This document shows positions 38,001 through 43,522 of a stretch of DNA of 64,000 bases, one piece after another. The notes below the pieces were generated by a model. The model ran no database searches, had not been told where the DNA came from, and was given only the letters and a program-made list of their open reading frames with translations. Every line of letters starts with the position of its first letter. Within the stretch, counting starts at the first letter, position 1. This stretch comes from Bettongia penicillata ogilbyi (taxonomy: Eukaryota; Chordata; Mammalia; Diprotodontia; Potoroidae), in assembly GCA_023548195.1 (NCBI GenBank), contig JAJHZJ010000696.1:1427843-1491842 (forward strand). The letters run 5' to 3'. Both the position numbers and the translations under genes were made by a program.

Positions 38001-39434
38001 CAGTCATGCATGCTCTGCCAATTTAGACAAGTATTCTGGAACTCTAAGCACAATCTCTGAAAGCATTTATTCACAAGAAGGGTAAATATCAAAATTACCT
38101 AATTCAATTAATAGTTGCAGAATTTTACAGCTGTGGTCCACGCAACTCAGTGATTATTACTTCTACTTCAAGGCATGCACTTTAAAATACAACACAAATA
38201 TCACTTCTATCCCCTCTGCATCTTTATCTACTTTGCCCCAATTCTGTCCTCTGCTTATGTGTGTGTGGGAACCAGAGAATCTCAAGGGGTCCACAGCACC
38301 TTGTGAAGCCTGCATTCCAGAGCCCTGGCTCTGGAGTCAGGGGGCCCTGGACCAGGTACTGATGTGACCTTGGGGAGGTCATTCCACATCCCTAAGCCTG
38401 AGGGAAAGGTCAATCCTGTGACATTCCACCACTGTGGATTCTGGGTCTGCTCAGGTCTGAATCCCTTCCACCCCCCCAATAACTGTTCAACCATCTGATC
38501 TCTCTGTCTTCTTCACAAGGAAAGCATGAGACTGTTTGTCAAATGAAATCTAAGTAGACTCCAGCTGTCACATTTTGTTCATTGATCAGACAGGAACCCT
38601 GCCAAAATAGGAAGTCAAGTTCACCTGGCAAACCTCTTCTGGCTGCAGCAGTGCTCACTGCCAGTGACAACTTCTTACTCTAAGTGCTAAGAGTACTCCT
38701 ATCACAGGATCATAGAGCTAGGACTGGAAAGAACCTCAAAGATCACCTAGTCTGAGCTCATTTCACAAAGGAAGGAGGTTAAGTTACTTTAGCTCACACA
38801 AGCTGGAAGCATCTGGGGAAGGAAGTGAATCCAGGTCCTCTGAAGCTAGGGCTCTTTCTACAATGCCATGCACAGTGAGACCAGTCTAAGGGGAGCCAAG
38901 GATTCATGCTAGTGACTGTGCCATCCCAGGGCCTGACCCAGCAGAAGAATTCAGGCTATTAGAAATCCAGAAGCAAATAATAAACAGGGGGTAAAAGACT
39001 GAAGGCGCCAAGAACCATCTTACAATAGAAAATTCAGGATGGAGCAGGACTGCAACAATGTGACTGGTATTTGGCGGTGCTTACTATTATATGGCAGTAA
39101 ATTTCCGTGTTGCTTATGGTTATTCTGGTACCTCTAAGTCTAAGAGAAGGGGCAAGGACCTGGAGCACTGGGGGTGGGAGGATAGGAGGAGGAAAAGCAG
39201 CCCCCTCAAAAGAACACAAGCTCGAAAGCACAGTACTGCAAAAAAGTACCTGTGACTTGTGTCACCTTGGAAGCCAAATTGGACATGCTGTAACTCTCTG
39301 ATGAGGAATATGCTGGAGGAGGGTTCACTGGTGTGGAAGAGGGCTGAACTGGCAAGTTCTTTTTCAACATCTGAGCAAAGCTTGGAACCCGGGAACTCTG
39401 AAACCAATTACTGTTACCAGACATTTTCTTGGGC
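91..39434 (-). CDS. ADAD1: ADAD1 (Tenr), nine coding exons, 3' end outside window
   Basis: Adenosine deaminase domain-containing protein 1, a germ-cell RNA-binding protein related to ADAR editing enzymes; the family is known to be needed for male germ-cell differentiation. Nine minus-strand exons join with agreeing phases to give residues 1-496. Order: a Ser/Pro-rich N-terminus with the family opening ([19 protein letters not shown]); one dsRNA-binding domain at about 97-165, containing [18 protein letters not shown]; then an adenosine-deaminase-like domain from about residue 240 onwards. At residues 273-275 the catalytic H-A-E of active ADARs reads H-A-V, so deaminase activity is not expected. 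By comparison with the human protein (about 576 residues, from memory) about 80 C-terminal residues lie before base 1. The start codon is at 39424, preceded by a plausible 3' splice site at 39435-39436, so a non-coding first exon is likely upstream. The neighbour BLTP1 in the same orientation supports the assignment. Confidence 0.95.
385..505. repeat. Palindromic TATAC repeat with 61-bp duplication
   Basis: 'tttaagcacttactatacta' followed by 'tacagtatactat' occurs at 390-421 and again at 449-481. The units are built from ACTATACAGTATA-type palindromes. It begins about 60 bp upstream of the acceptor of the last ADAD1 exon in the window, on its intronic side. Confidence 0.85.
510..2300 (+). repeat. 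Cluster of 'tactgtgtgcc'-type repeat copies
   Basis: Fragments at about 500-860, 1290-1390 and 1635-2290 share the head and body of the repeat at 58020. Each has a 'gtgctaggc'-type head followed by G/A-rich body text. They fill most of the first 2 kb of the last ADAD1 intron in the window. Confidence 0.55.
2355..2470 (+). repeat. Duplicated segment, copy 1
   Basis: 'gagatcccactctaatctgg' and the next 90 bp recur at 4770-4885 in the same orientation, at about 80-85% identity by eye. Nature unknown; perhaps part of an unrecognised interspersed repeat. Confidence 0.75.
4770..4885 (+). repeat. Duplicated segment, copy 2
   Basis: Second copy of the segment at 2355-2470 ('gagatcccactctaatctgg', then 'cttctccaagctccaagcac'). 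Confidence 0.75.
5973..6202 (-). CDS. ADAD1: ADAD1 coding exon 8
   Basis: 230 bp, residues 341-417. Acceptor TTTTTAG at 6203-6204, donor GTAAGC at 5972. It encodes [20 protein letters not shown], then [31 protein letters not shown] and [15 protein letters not shown]. The [20 protein letters not shown] stretch is the ADAR-type deaminase signature around the domain core. Ends in phase 1. Confidence 0.96.
6203..8014 (-). other. ADAD1 intron between coding exons 7 and 8
   Basis: 1.8 kb. Parts near 6510-6640 and 7130-7290 look like very old MIR fragments ('gtgaggatcaaatgaaatgg', 'gagacaggattcaaacccag'). Nothing else recognised; the open frames here do not resemble known proteins. Confidence 0.7.
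8015..8185 (-). CDS. ADAD1: ADAD1 coding exon 7
   Basis: 171 bp, residues 284-340. Acceptor TTTTAG at 8186-8187, donor GTAAGT at 8014. It encodes [40 protein letters not shown] and [13 protein letters not shown] of the deaminase-like domain. Phase 2 at both ends; nearly the whole exon is conserved with the human protein. Confidence 0.96.
8186..9499 (-). other. ADAD1 intron between coding exons 6 and 7
   Basis: 1.3 kb. 8275-8820 has the C/T-rich texture of an old L2-type LINE ('accatccacaatctggcacc'); the rest is unrecognised. Confidence 0.6.
9500..9623 (-). CDS. ADAD1: ADAD1 coding exon 6 (degenerate catalytic motif)
   Basis: 124 bp, residues 243-283. Acceptor TTTCAG at 9624-9625, donor GTGAGG at 9499. 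It encodes [17 protein letters not shown], then [20 protein letters not shown]. The HAV here aligns with the zinc-binding, proton-shuttling HAE of ADAR enzymes; the glutamate is a valine, as I recall for other ADAD1 proteins. The exon ends in phase 2. Confidence 0.95.
9905..10085 (-). mobile_element. MIR-type SINE, minus strand
   Basis: 'ggctttaaggtttgcaaaga' and 'gtgacttgcccaaggtcacc' give an inverted MIR/CORE copy in the ADAD1 intron. Confidence 0.7.
10165..10730 (+). mobile_element. Marsupial L1 3' end
   Basis: 'gaagttgtggtatatgaatg', 'gaatattattgtgctatgag', 'gaacattgtacacagtcaca' and the 3' UTR through 'aaaatttgaaactcaaaatc' match the end of marsupial L1 elements. Confidence 0.8.
10998..11095 (+). 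repeat. (CA)n(CT)n compound microsatellite
   Basis: About 16 CA units run into CT and CTGT units. It lies in ADAD1 intron 5. A polypyrimidine T-run follows at 11311-11330. Confidence 0.95.
11400..11885 (+). mobile_element. L2/L3-type LINE fragment
   Basis: C/T-rich text with 'ctgctaagccttccctaagt' and 'tctctgagaacagggaacaa' near the end: the usual L2/L3 3' portion. It lies in ADAD1 intron 5. Confidence 0.5.
12565..12690 (-). CDS. ADAD1: ADAD1 coding exon 5 (start of deaminase-like domain)
   Basis: 126 bp, residues 201-242. Acceptor TTCCTAG at 12691-12692, donor GTAAGT at 12564. It encodes [20 protein letters not shown] then the conserved [13 protein letters not shown] at the entry to the deaminase-like domain. 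Phase 1 at both ends. Confidence 0.95.
14195..14452 (+). mobile_element. MIR/CORE-type SINE
   Basis: Plus-strand copy with tRNA-like head (ggtggcagagtaggtagagc), CORE region (tgtgtgactctgggaaaatc) and a tail ending 'gcacttagtatggtgcctga...ataaatgttgct'. Close to full length. Confidence 0.85.
15160..16140 (+). mobile_element. CR1/L3-like LINE 3' end
   Basis: Plus-strand remnant with the reverse-transcriptase FTDDTKL-type motif (ttttacagatgatacaaagc, about 15290-15310), then 'aacctggagaagagaagact' and the 3' end 'gggtgttcaagcaaaggccg...tggattaaactgcc'. This layout is typical of the ancient CR1/L3 group. No intact frame. Confidence 0.75.
16390..17335 (+). mobile_element. L1 fragment, 3' part of ORF2
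   Basis: A/T-rich, A-strand-biased sequence matching the late ORF2 region of mammalian L1, for example 'attacagcataaagcaacaatgatcaaaat' at 16708-16737. Heavily decayed. It carries a 37-bp direct duplication at 16814-16887. Confidence 0.65.
16814..16887 (+). repeat. 37-bp tandem duplication
   Basis: 'tgtatttaataatctagtat' plus 'tcaacatatcccaaa' is repeated back to back, identical across the repeated unit, so it is a recent local duplication inside an old L1. Confidence 0.9.
19190..19365 (+). repeat. Dispersed repeat, copy A
   Basis: 'gaccacgccatcagagaaat', 'cttgcacttgactttgtttt', 'gtgagggagggctgtgcagg' and 'gaccagatattcatcaggat'. Nearly the same text recurs at 62870-63040, and its left part at 43376-43522. 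It is inserted in the L1 at 18130-20880. I do not know its library name. Confidence 0.75.
19560..19640 (+). repeat. G/A-rich (GGGGA)n tract
   Basis: Purine-only run of GGGGA, GGAGA and GGGAA units on the plus strand, between two repeat blocks. Confidence 0.85.
22803..23010 (-). mobile_element. Marsupial SINE, minus strand
   Basis: Reverse complement of the same family: 'ctggagtggtttgccatctc', then 'ggttaagtaacttgcctaaa'. The tRNA end is degraded. Confidence 0.75.
23800..24475 (+). pseudogene. ERV gag remnant with nucleocapsid zinc knuckle
   Basis: Low-similarity capsid-like sequence, then at 24443-24470 the second half of a CCHC zinc knuckle (GHFAKEC pattern; the glycine is altered). The part carrying the first two cysteines is degraded. 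Stops lie in every frame. Confidence 0.6.
24590..24908 (+). pseudogene. ERV protease remnant
   Basis: Follows the zinc knuckle, in the usual pro position. The active-site region at 24649-24681 reads [11 protein letters not shown], so the catalytic D-T/S-G is degenerate. It is truncated on the right by a SINE at 24911. Confidence 0.65.
24911..25172 (+). mobile_element. Marsupial tRNA-headed SINE (in the ERV)
   Basis: Full-length plus-strand SINE: tRNA-like head (aggtggctcagtgagcaaag), CORE-like middle (agctgtgtgaccctgggcag) and the marsupial 3' half (ggaaatggcaatccactcct). It sits between the ERV protease and RNase H. Confidence 0.85.
25170..25840 (+). pseudogene. ERV RNase H remnant
   Basis: Resumes after the SINE with the RNase H end of pol. 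The clearest motif is [10 protein letters not shown] at about 25588-25617, the TDSR motif of gamma-type RNase H. The preceding region shows the connection domain in shifting frames. Upstream reverse-transcriptase motifs, including YxDD, were not found. Confidence 0.7.
25850..26336 (+). pseudogene. ERV integrase, N-terminal part
   Basis: A degenerate zinc-binding region (cysteine pair and FNQNA near 26115-26140), then the start of the catalytic core at about 26178-26260, with HIDFI holding the first catalytic aspartate and a following [17 protein letters not shown]. The frame is cut by the inserted WDR45B pseudogene just after the core begins. Confidence 0.75.
26337..28955 (+). pseudogene. WDR45B: Processed pseudogene of WDR45B (WIPI3)
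   Basis: Intronless copy of the mRNA for WDR45B, a WD-repeat PROPPIN that binds phosphoinositides during autophagy. The start codon is at 26615 ([14 protein letters not shown]). Recognisable blocks follow: [78 protein letters not shown], and the C-terminal LEMTDDKL near 27530. It is broken by deletions after codon 16 and near 27,370-27,410, several frameshifts, and stops. About 1.4 kb of 3' UTR follows, with AATAAA near 28919 and a short A-rich tail at 28946-28953. A 5' UTR of up to 275 bp is included; its start is approximate. It interrupts the integrase region of an endogenous retrovirus. Confidence 0.9.
28955..28968 (+). repeat. Short (GA)n at the end of the WDR45B pseudogene
   Basis: Seven GA units directly after the A-rich tail, just before retroviral integrase text resumes. 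It may be slippage in the A-rich tail or part of the target-site copy. Confidence 0.8.
28956..29560 (+). pseudogene. ERV integrase, C-terminal part
   Basis: Integrase resumes right after the tail of the WDR45B pseudogene, with EIVPRYNP. Next comes the SGQVE..NKELKTL region near 29090-29140 and, after a break, the [11 protein letters not shown] motif near 29225-29260. The end near 29455-29555 is a GPY/F-like C-terminal domain ([16 protein letters not shown], then WIHCAHV), typical of class I retroviruses. Several stops are present. Confidence 0.8.
29560..31200 (+). pseudogene. ERV envelope remnant
   Basis: Starts directly after integrase, as expected for env. The surface part is poorly preserved, with scattered N-glycosylation-type sites near 30,170. 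Near 30880-30935 is a degenerate transmembrane-subunit disulphide-loop region (GLWCDQ, then YVNQSGE) in which the adjacent cysteine pair is lost. A hydrophobic stretch follows at 31020-31150. It is non-functional, with many stops. Confidence 0.65.
32114..32182 (-). CDS. ADAD1: ADAD1 coding exon 4
   Basis: A 69-bp exon, residues 178-200, between dsRBD and deaminase domain: [20 protein letters not shown] then VHY. Acceptor TTCAATAG, donor GTAGGA. Phase 1 at both ends, in frame with its neighbours; it resembles the matching human segment (PVVLSELAYVSKVHY). It is isolated by a 19.4-kb intron downstream. Confidence 0.9.
33125..33320 (+). repeat. G/A-rich tract next to an ADAD1 donor site
   Basis: About 195 bp of almost pure purine (GGGAGA, GGGAAG, GAGGAG units). 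On the ADAD1 sense strand it is a C/T-rich tract beginning about 30 nt after the donor of coding exon 3. Confidence 0.9.
33350..33517 (-). CDS. ADAD1: ADAD1 coding exon 3 (core of dsRBD)
   Basis: 168 bp, residues 122-177. Acceptor TTTCAG just above 33517 and donor GTGAGT at 33349-33344. It encodes the beta strands and second helix of the dsRNA-binding domain: [20 protein letters not shown], then the basic KKESR and the [11 protein letters not shown] helix. Phase 1 at both ends. The intron just after the donor is strongly C/T-rich on the sense strand. Confidence 0.96.
35535..35630 (+). repeat. Short minisatellite, 'gatggggagagctggggaca' units
   Basis: Alternating 'gatggggagag', 'ctggggacag' and 'gccagggagag' units over about 95 bp. 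A G-run (ggggggtgggggggtgggg) lies 95 bp upstream. Confidence 0.85.
36380..36512 (+). mobile_element. L2/L3-type 3' end
   Basis: 'cgaatgtaagcaccttatag...cagtgcctaggaatacagta' and 'ggtgcttaataaaatgctgt' are the conserved 3' end of L2/L3 LINEs. Similar short pieces lie at 3970-4075, 11660-11880, 21840-21930 and 37510-37600. Confidence 0.7.
36790..37150 (+). mobile_element. Marsupial L1 3' UTR
   Basis: 'tccacctccacagaaagaac', 'actgcttgccttctccatga' and 'gttgtttttacatgtaattg' are the closing part of marsupial L1. Confidence 0.8.
37674..37862 (-). CDS. ADAD1: ADAD1 coding exon 2 (start of dsRBD, GC donor)
   Basis: 189 bp, residues 59-121. Acceptor TTTTTTAG at 37863-37864. It encodes a basic linker ([19 protein letters not shown]) and the first helix of the dsRNA-binding domain ([15 protein letters not shown]), ending LDLKETVTT. 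The reading frame continues into the next exon only if the exon ends at 37674, which makes the donor GC (AG|GCAGGT) rather than GT. The GT four bases further on would give an immediate in-frame stop after joining. Confidence 0.93.
37863..39249 (-). other. ADAD1 intron between coding exons 1 and 2
   Basis: 1.4 kb, with one MIR-like fragment at 38700-38870. The rest is unrecognised. Confidence 0.75.
38700..38870 (-). mobile_element. MIR-like fragment, minus strand
   Basis: 'tcatagagctaggactggaa...gatcacctagtctgagctca...aggaggttaagttactttag' resembles an inverted MIR-type SINE. Decayed. Confidence 0.55.
39250..39424 (-). CDS. ADAD1: ADAD1 first coding exon
   Basis: ATG at 39424-39422, then 58 codons plus one base. 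It encodes the conserved N-terminus ([20 protein letters not shown]) and ends in ASKVTQVT. The donor is GTAC at 39249-39246 and the end phase is 1. The exon probably begins at 39434, after a TTGTAG acceptor, leaving 10 bases of 5' UTR in it. Two in-frame ATGs lie further up in the presumed intron, but similarity to the family starts only at 39424. Confidence 0.93.
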
Positions 39435-40456
39435 CTACAAGTCATGAGAAAAATGGGGTTACAAACAAAAAGGCAGGAAAAACGTTTGCCAACTAAACAA
39501 AGACAACTTAGCAAACCTTTAAGGGTCTATCAAGCCCCGAGGTCATGACTCGCACAACCATCACCTTAAAAACAATGGTAGCCTCATTTAAAGAGCTCCA
39601 GAAGGTGATGGCCCGTTCTACCCGGGGGACCCCCACCCCAGGACTGCTGCAACACGTTGGGGGCCGCTCGCTTTTGGTGACTCTCACCCAGACCCTCCTA
39701 AAGAGGAGGGTAACTCCCATTTAGAGGAGTCAGGACAAAGGGGGGGCGTTCCTGAGGGTAGCAGGCCACCCACTGCGCCACGTGACCACCCGTTTACAAA
39801 CAGCACCCTCCGCACCGGGGCCCAGTGCCCCGCACACATGAGGCGCTTACTGAATATCTTTTCTACCTAAAACTCCCGACTGCAAAGAGGCCGGGGAAGG
39901 GGGCGCCCCTCGGCCAAAGACCCGGGTTCAAGGGCCAGAGGCCGGGTCTGCACGGGCCGAGGGCGCTCCCTCACCCAGGGGGTCTCCGGGGGGGTGCAGC
40001 CCCGCCCTTGCACCCCTCCCGCCAGCCCCCCCACCCGGCCTTCCGGCCTCCTGGGCGCTGCCTCAGTTTCTTTTTCTGTAAAAGGCGGGGCGGAGGGCCG
40101 CGGGCGGCCCGAGCCCAGCTCCGGGGCTCAGTGTCCCCGTCCGAGGGGCCGGACCCCCCGGACTCCCGACCCCCCGGGGGGCCTGGGCGACCCGGAGGGT
40201 CCACAGCGGCGGGATTCCAACCCGGGGCCGCGTCTCCAGAGGCCGAAGCCGCGGCGTCCAGCCCGGCCCCCGCCCCCGCCCCCGCCGGCGGCTCCGCCTT
40301 GGCCTTGCCTCGGAGCCGCCGCCCCCACTTCTTCCTCAGCCGACGCCGCTGGGACCAGGGTGGAAGCGGGGTCGAAGGCAGCCCGGAGCGCGAGGCCGCG
40401 TCTTTCAAATAGGCGGGCGCCTCCTGCGGGGCCGGGCCGCGCTCGCGCCGGCTCGC

Positions 40457-40513
40457 CCAATCACCAACCGCCTCACGCCCGCTTGGGCCCGCCCCCCAGG
40501 CCTCGCAGCCAAT
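40457..40513 (+). promoter_or_regulatory. Pair of CCAAT boxes 52 bp apart
   Basis: CCAAT at 40457-40461 (gcCCAATCAc) and at 40509-40513 (gCCAATCAg), both with the extended CCAATCA form preferred by NF-Y. Their spacing is close to five helical turns. NF-Y sites work in either orientation, so they could serve ADAD1 on the minus strand, or a divergent transcript. Confidence 0.6.
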
Positions 40514-40689
40514 CAGGCTTCAAGCGCTCGGGATCGCGGCTTCTGCCCGTCCAACCCCGCGAGGGCGGCACGCGGACGCACGAGGTCGGCGGGGCACGGG
40601 CGGGGGCGCGCGCGCTGGCTCCGGCGTCCCCGGGAGCGCGCATCCCGCGGGGAGCGCGGAACTGGGGCCGCGGGCGCCTCCTGAGCAAG

Positions 40690-40790
40690 CATTAAACGCC
40701 TGCTGTGTACCAGCGCTGCCGATCCTAAAAGGAAAGACGAAACGCCGCCCTCCAGGCGCCCTCGGTCTGACGCAATCCAGCAATCCATAT
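40690..40790 (+). repeat. Dispersed-repeat head inside the CpG island
   Basis: The segment 'cctgctgtgtaccagcgctg' and what follows matches the head of a repeat also seen at about 500-560, 1290-1380, 1640-1700, 46765-46830 and 58040-58110 (there read as 'tactgtgtgccatgccctgtgctgaggata...cagtctctaacctcc'). This copy holds CpG at many sites where the others have TG or CA. Confidence 0.55.
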
Positions 40791-40929
40791 CGATGTCCCC
40801 GGGTGTGCAAGGGCAGGCGGAAGCCGGGCCTGACCCCAGGGGGCTGTCAGGGGGGAGGGGGGAGGGGAGGGGAGGGGGAGAGTAAAGCCACGCGCACACA
40901 AGGTTCCTAAGGACGCGGATACAGGGCAG

Positions 40930-41312
40930 GTCCTCCCCGCCCCCCTCCCCCGCAGGTCCGCCCCTCCCCTCCAGGTCCGCCCCGCCCCTCCAGGTCCGCC
41001 CCGCCCCCCCGATCCGCCCCGCCCCTCTCCTCCCCCTCCCCCCAGGACCGCCCCTCCCCTCCAGGTCCTCCCCCGCAGGTCCGCCCCTCCCCTCCAGGTC
41101 CGCCCCGCCCCCCGATCCGCCCCGCCCCTCTCCTCCCCCTCCCCCCAGGACCGCCCCGCCCCTCCAGGTCCGCCCCGCCCCCCGATCCGCCCCGCCCCTC
41201 TCCTCCCCCTCCCCCCAGGACCGCCCCGCCCCTCCAGGTCCGCCCCGCCCCTCCAGGTCCGCCCCGCCCCCCGATCCGCCCCGCCCCTCTCCTCCCCCTC
41301 CCCCAGGCATCA
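40930..41312. repeat. C-rich minisatellite with GC boxes
   Basis: About 380 bp built from two nested units: a 19-bp unit around CCAGGTCCGCCCCGCCCCT, and a longer unit beginning GATCCGCCCCGCCCCTCTCC that recurs at 41011, 41114, 41184 and 41273. The uneven spacing (103, 70 and 89 bp) shows repeated gain and loss of the short unit. Each unit carries GC-box (Sp1/KLF-type) cores, and the minus strand is G-rich with quadruplex potential. Confidence 0.9.
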
Positions 41313-42287
41313 GCACCCCCAGGTCTGCAGTCTGGGCCCTGGGGGGCTCGGGAGGGAGCCGCGGGGCACGGTCTCCTCTGTGCGGGAGCCCCGCCAGTGC
41401 AGGTGCCAACCAGGGGAAGGCGCTGAGATTACGGGGCGCAGGGAAGACTTCCTGCAGACACTGAGACTCGAGGCAGAAGGGAGGAGGGGGGCTCCATGCA
41501 AGGAGCGTCCTGTGCCAGGGGCATCTGTCAGAAATAAAACTTTGAGGTTTGATCTTTGGGGGTGCATAAGGTACCCCCTCCTGCTGGGGGTGTCAAGTCA
41601 TCTGGGAAGGCGCGATCGAGGTCCCCAGGACGTCCCCTTCTGTTGGACTTGCCGGTGAAGACCCTCTCCCGATGCAGGATGACACCTTTCTGCAGCCTAT
41701 GGTCTTGGAAGGTTTCCTGGGGCACTGAGAGGGCAGGAGACCTGGCTGGAGCCCGGGGGCAGCAGGCGTCAGATGTGGCAGGACCCTCCGCTCACCTGCC
41801 TTCCCAGGGTTTCTGCTGACCTGCACCTGTGACCTGGAATGAGGTCAGCGGCAGAACCCAGAGATCTCCCCTCTAAGGCCCCATGTCTGTCTGGAGACTC
41901 CTCATTCAGACCCCGTCTTGGATAGGTCAACAATTCACTTCTTGTCTTGATACTCATGCTGCATCTCCACAGTCATGGGGTGAACATGCCCAGCCCCGGC
42001 TCTTAAGAAACAGCCACACTCACCTCTAACTTCACCATATTTCAGCGAATCTGCGATCTCATCCCACAATGCAAAGAAGGATCCATCCATCTTTGCCTCC
42101 TCAGCCTGTGCCATGCCATCCATTTCCTCCTGTAAATCTGGAGCCCAGGGTCCACCCAGCATGCTGAGGACTTTCTTCTAGTTTTCTTGGCATTGCCCAA
42201 CGAAGCAAGGGGGCTCTCCCTATGTTTCAGCACTCACCATTGTTCTTTGGGTGACCCACAACTTTGAAGTCTGAGTAAATAAACATT

Positions 42288-42555
42288 TTGGGCAGCTAAG
42301 TGGTGTAGTGGACAGACCACCAGGCCTGAGTTCAAATCTGGCCTCAGACACTTATTAGCTATTTGACCCTGGGAAAGTCACTTCACCCTATTTACCTCAG
42401 TTTCCTCATCTGTAAAATGATCTGGAGAAGGAAATGGCCAACCACTCCAGGATCTCTGGCAAGGAAACCCCAAATGGGGGTCACAAAAAGTCAGACACAA
42501 CTGCAACTACTACTACTGCTGCTGCTGCTACTGCTACTGCTACTACTGCTACTTC
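42288..42555 (+). mobile_element. Marsupial SINE with CTG/CTA trinucleotide tail
   Basis: Plus-strand full-length SINE from 'ggcagctaagtggtgtagtg' through 'ctggagaaggaaatggccaa' to 'cagacacaactgcaacta'. Its tail has expanded into an interrupted (CTG/CTA)n run at about 42511-42554. Confidence 0.88.
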
Positions 42556-43375
42556 GTGTCAGACATTGCACAAAGCCAAAGCATAAGAGTTTCTCCCTTC
42601 AAGGAGTTGATAATCTAATGGGGAGACAAGACAGCAGCATGAAGTTCTGTAGTGAGAACTGATCTAAGGAGGAAAACATTTCAAAGTTAATTTCATCTTG
42701 CAGAATAAGTTGGATATGATGAAGTTCAAGAAAGCAGCCATGGTAAAAGATAATGGTGAATTCCGGTGTGTTCTTTTCTGTGGAGGATCAGGAATTTACT
42801 CCCAGATGTCCACTCCACACCCTCTCCACCCAGAAGCAGGAGGTGCTAAAGAGCAGTGAGTTTCAAAGTGGATTTCATCTTGCAGAATGATGAGTTTCTG
42901 GAGGTGATGAAATTCAGATCAAGAAAAATGTCTTTCAGAGACTATGGTATTATGTGACTTAGCAATCATAGAGGATCACTGGAAGAAAACTGTAAAAAAG
43001 AAAAAGCTGAGCCTTTGCTTCCAGGAGAAACTTGGGACTCTAAAAAGCACTACACAACTCCCCAAAAGTAATCTAGCCCCTACCCTCCTTCTCTTTTCTG
43101 GAACAAGCTCATTGTTCATGCATAGAATCTATTCAAGGGTTATGCATCAAAGGTCCAGCTCCATGGGCTGTCTGAAAGCAAATCATTGTCTGGACAATAA
43201 ACATCTTTTATATACTTGGTTGGATTTTTTTCCCTAGATTGAAGTCAGTCTGAACACCTTTTCAATATAAACACTGTCCATTTGGAACTTATATTGGTAT
43301 ATGATATAAAGTATTGGTCTAAACTCAGTTTCGGATCGACTCCTTTATGTTTTTTCCAGAAGCATTTGTTGAATG

Positions 43376-43522
43376 TGTTTGTCCTTTGTCGCTGAAGACC
43401 ATGTTATCAGAGAAATAATGACATGACTTGCACTTGACTTCGTTTTGAGTGAGAACAAAGTCAAGTGTAAGTCATGTCATCATTTCTCTCATGGCATGGT
43501 CTTCTTTGGTGACAAAGAACGA
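43376..43522. repeat. Long inverted repeat (hairpin) from the dispersed repeat, copy B
   Basis: Left arm about 43376-43445 and right arm about 43452-43522, about 70 nt each and, by eye, some 85% identical after inversion, with a loop of only about 6 nt. The left arm reads 'agagaaataatgacatgact' and the right arm carries its inverse 'agtcatgtcatcatttctct'. Both arms come from the left end of the repeat at 19190 and 62870. Confidence 0.85.

Larger units (their letters stand above)
39740..41335. promoter_or_regulatory. CpG island, probable ADAD1 promoter
   Basis: A run of very high G+C with dense CpG, sharply different from the A/T-rich flanks. It lies just upstream of the first ADAD1 coding exon. 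It contains two CCAAT boxes, many GC boxes (CCGCCC), no clear TATA box, and a C-rich minisatellite at its right edge. Several minus-strand donors between it and the coding exon could end a non-coding first exon (for example near 39684-39689, 39846-39851 and 39964-39969), and I cannot choose between them. Long open frames on both strands here reflect the lack of A/T-rich stops and are not called as genes. Confidence 0.75.

Noticed and set aside
39825..41409. Long open frames on both strands (up to 298 codons) in the CpG island
   Set aside because: They are products of G/C-rich, stop-poor and tandemly repeated DNA. Their proteins are Gly/Arg- or Pro/Arg-rich, have no family resemblance, and overlap on both strands.
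41528..41725. Possible retroviral LTR around the AATAAA at 41532
   Set aside because: The AATAAA followed by 'gggggtgcataaggtacccc' is suggestive, but no paired LTR, TG...CA ends or primer-binding site was found.
41935..42233. Possible short gene (frame with EEMDGMAQAEEAKMDGSFFA)
   Set aside because: The acidic peptide looked protein-like, but there is no recognised family, no splice partner and no upstream promoter logic. Left unassigned.
42288..42365. tRNA-like sequences at SINE heads as tRNA genes
   Set aside because: A-box and B-box-like text is present, but the copies lack a foldable cloverleaf and continue into SINE bodies.
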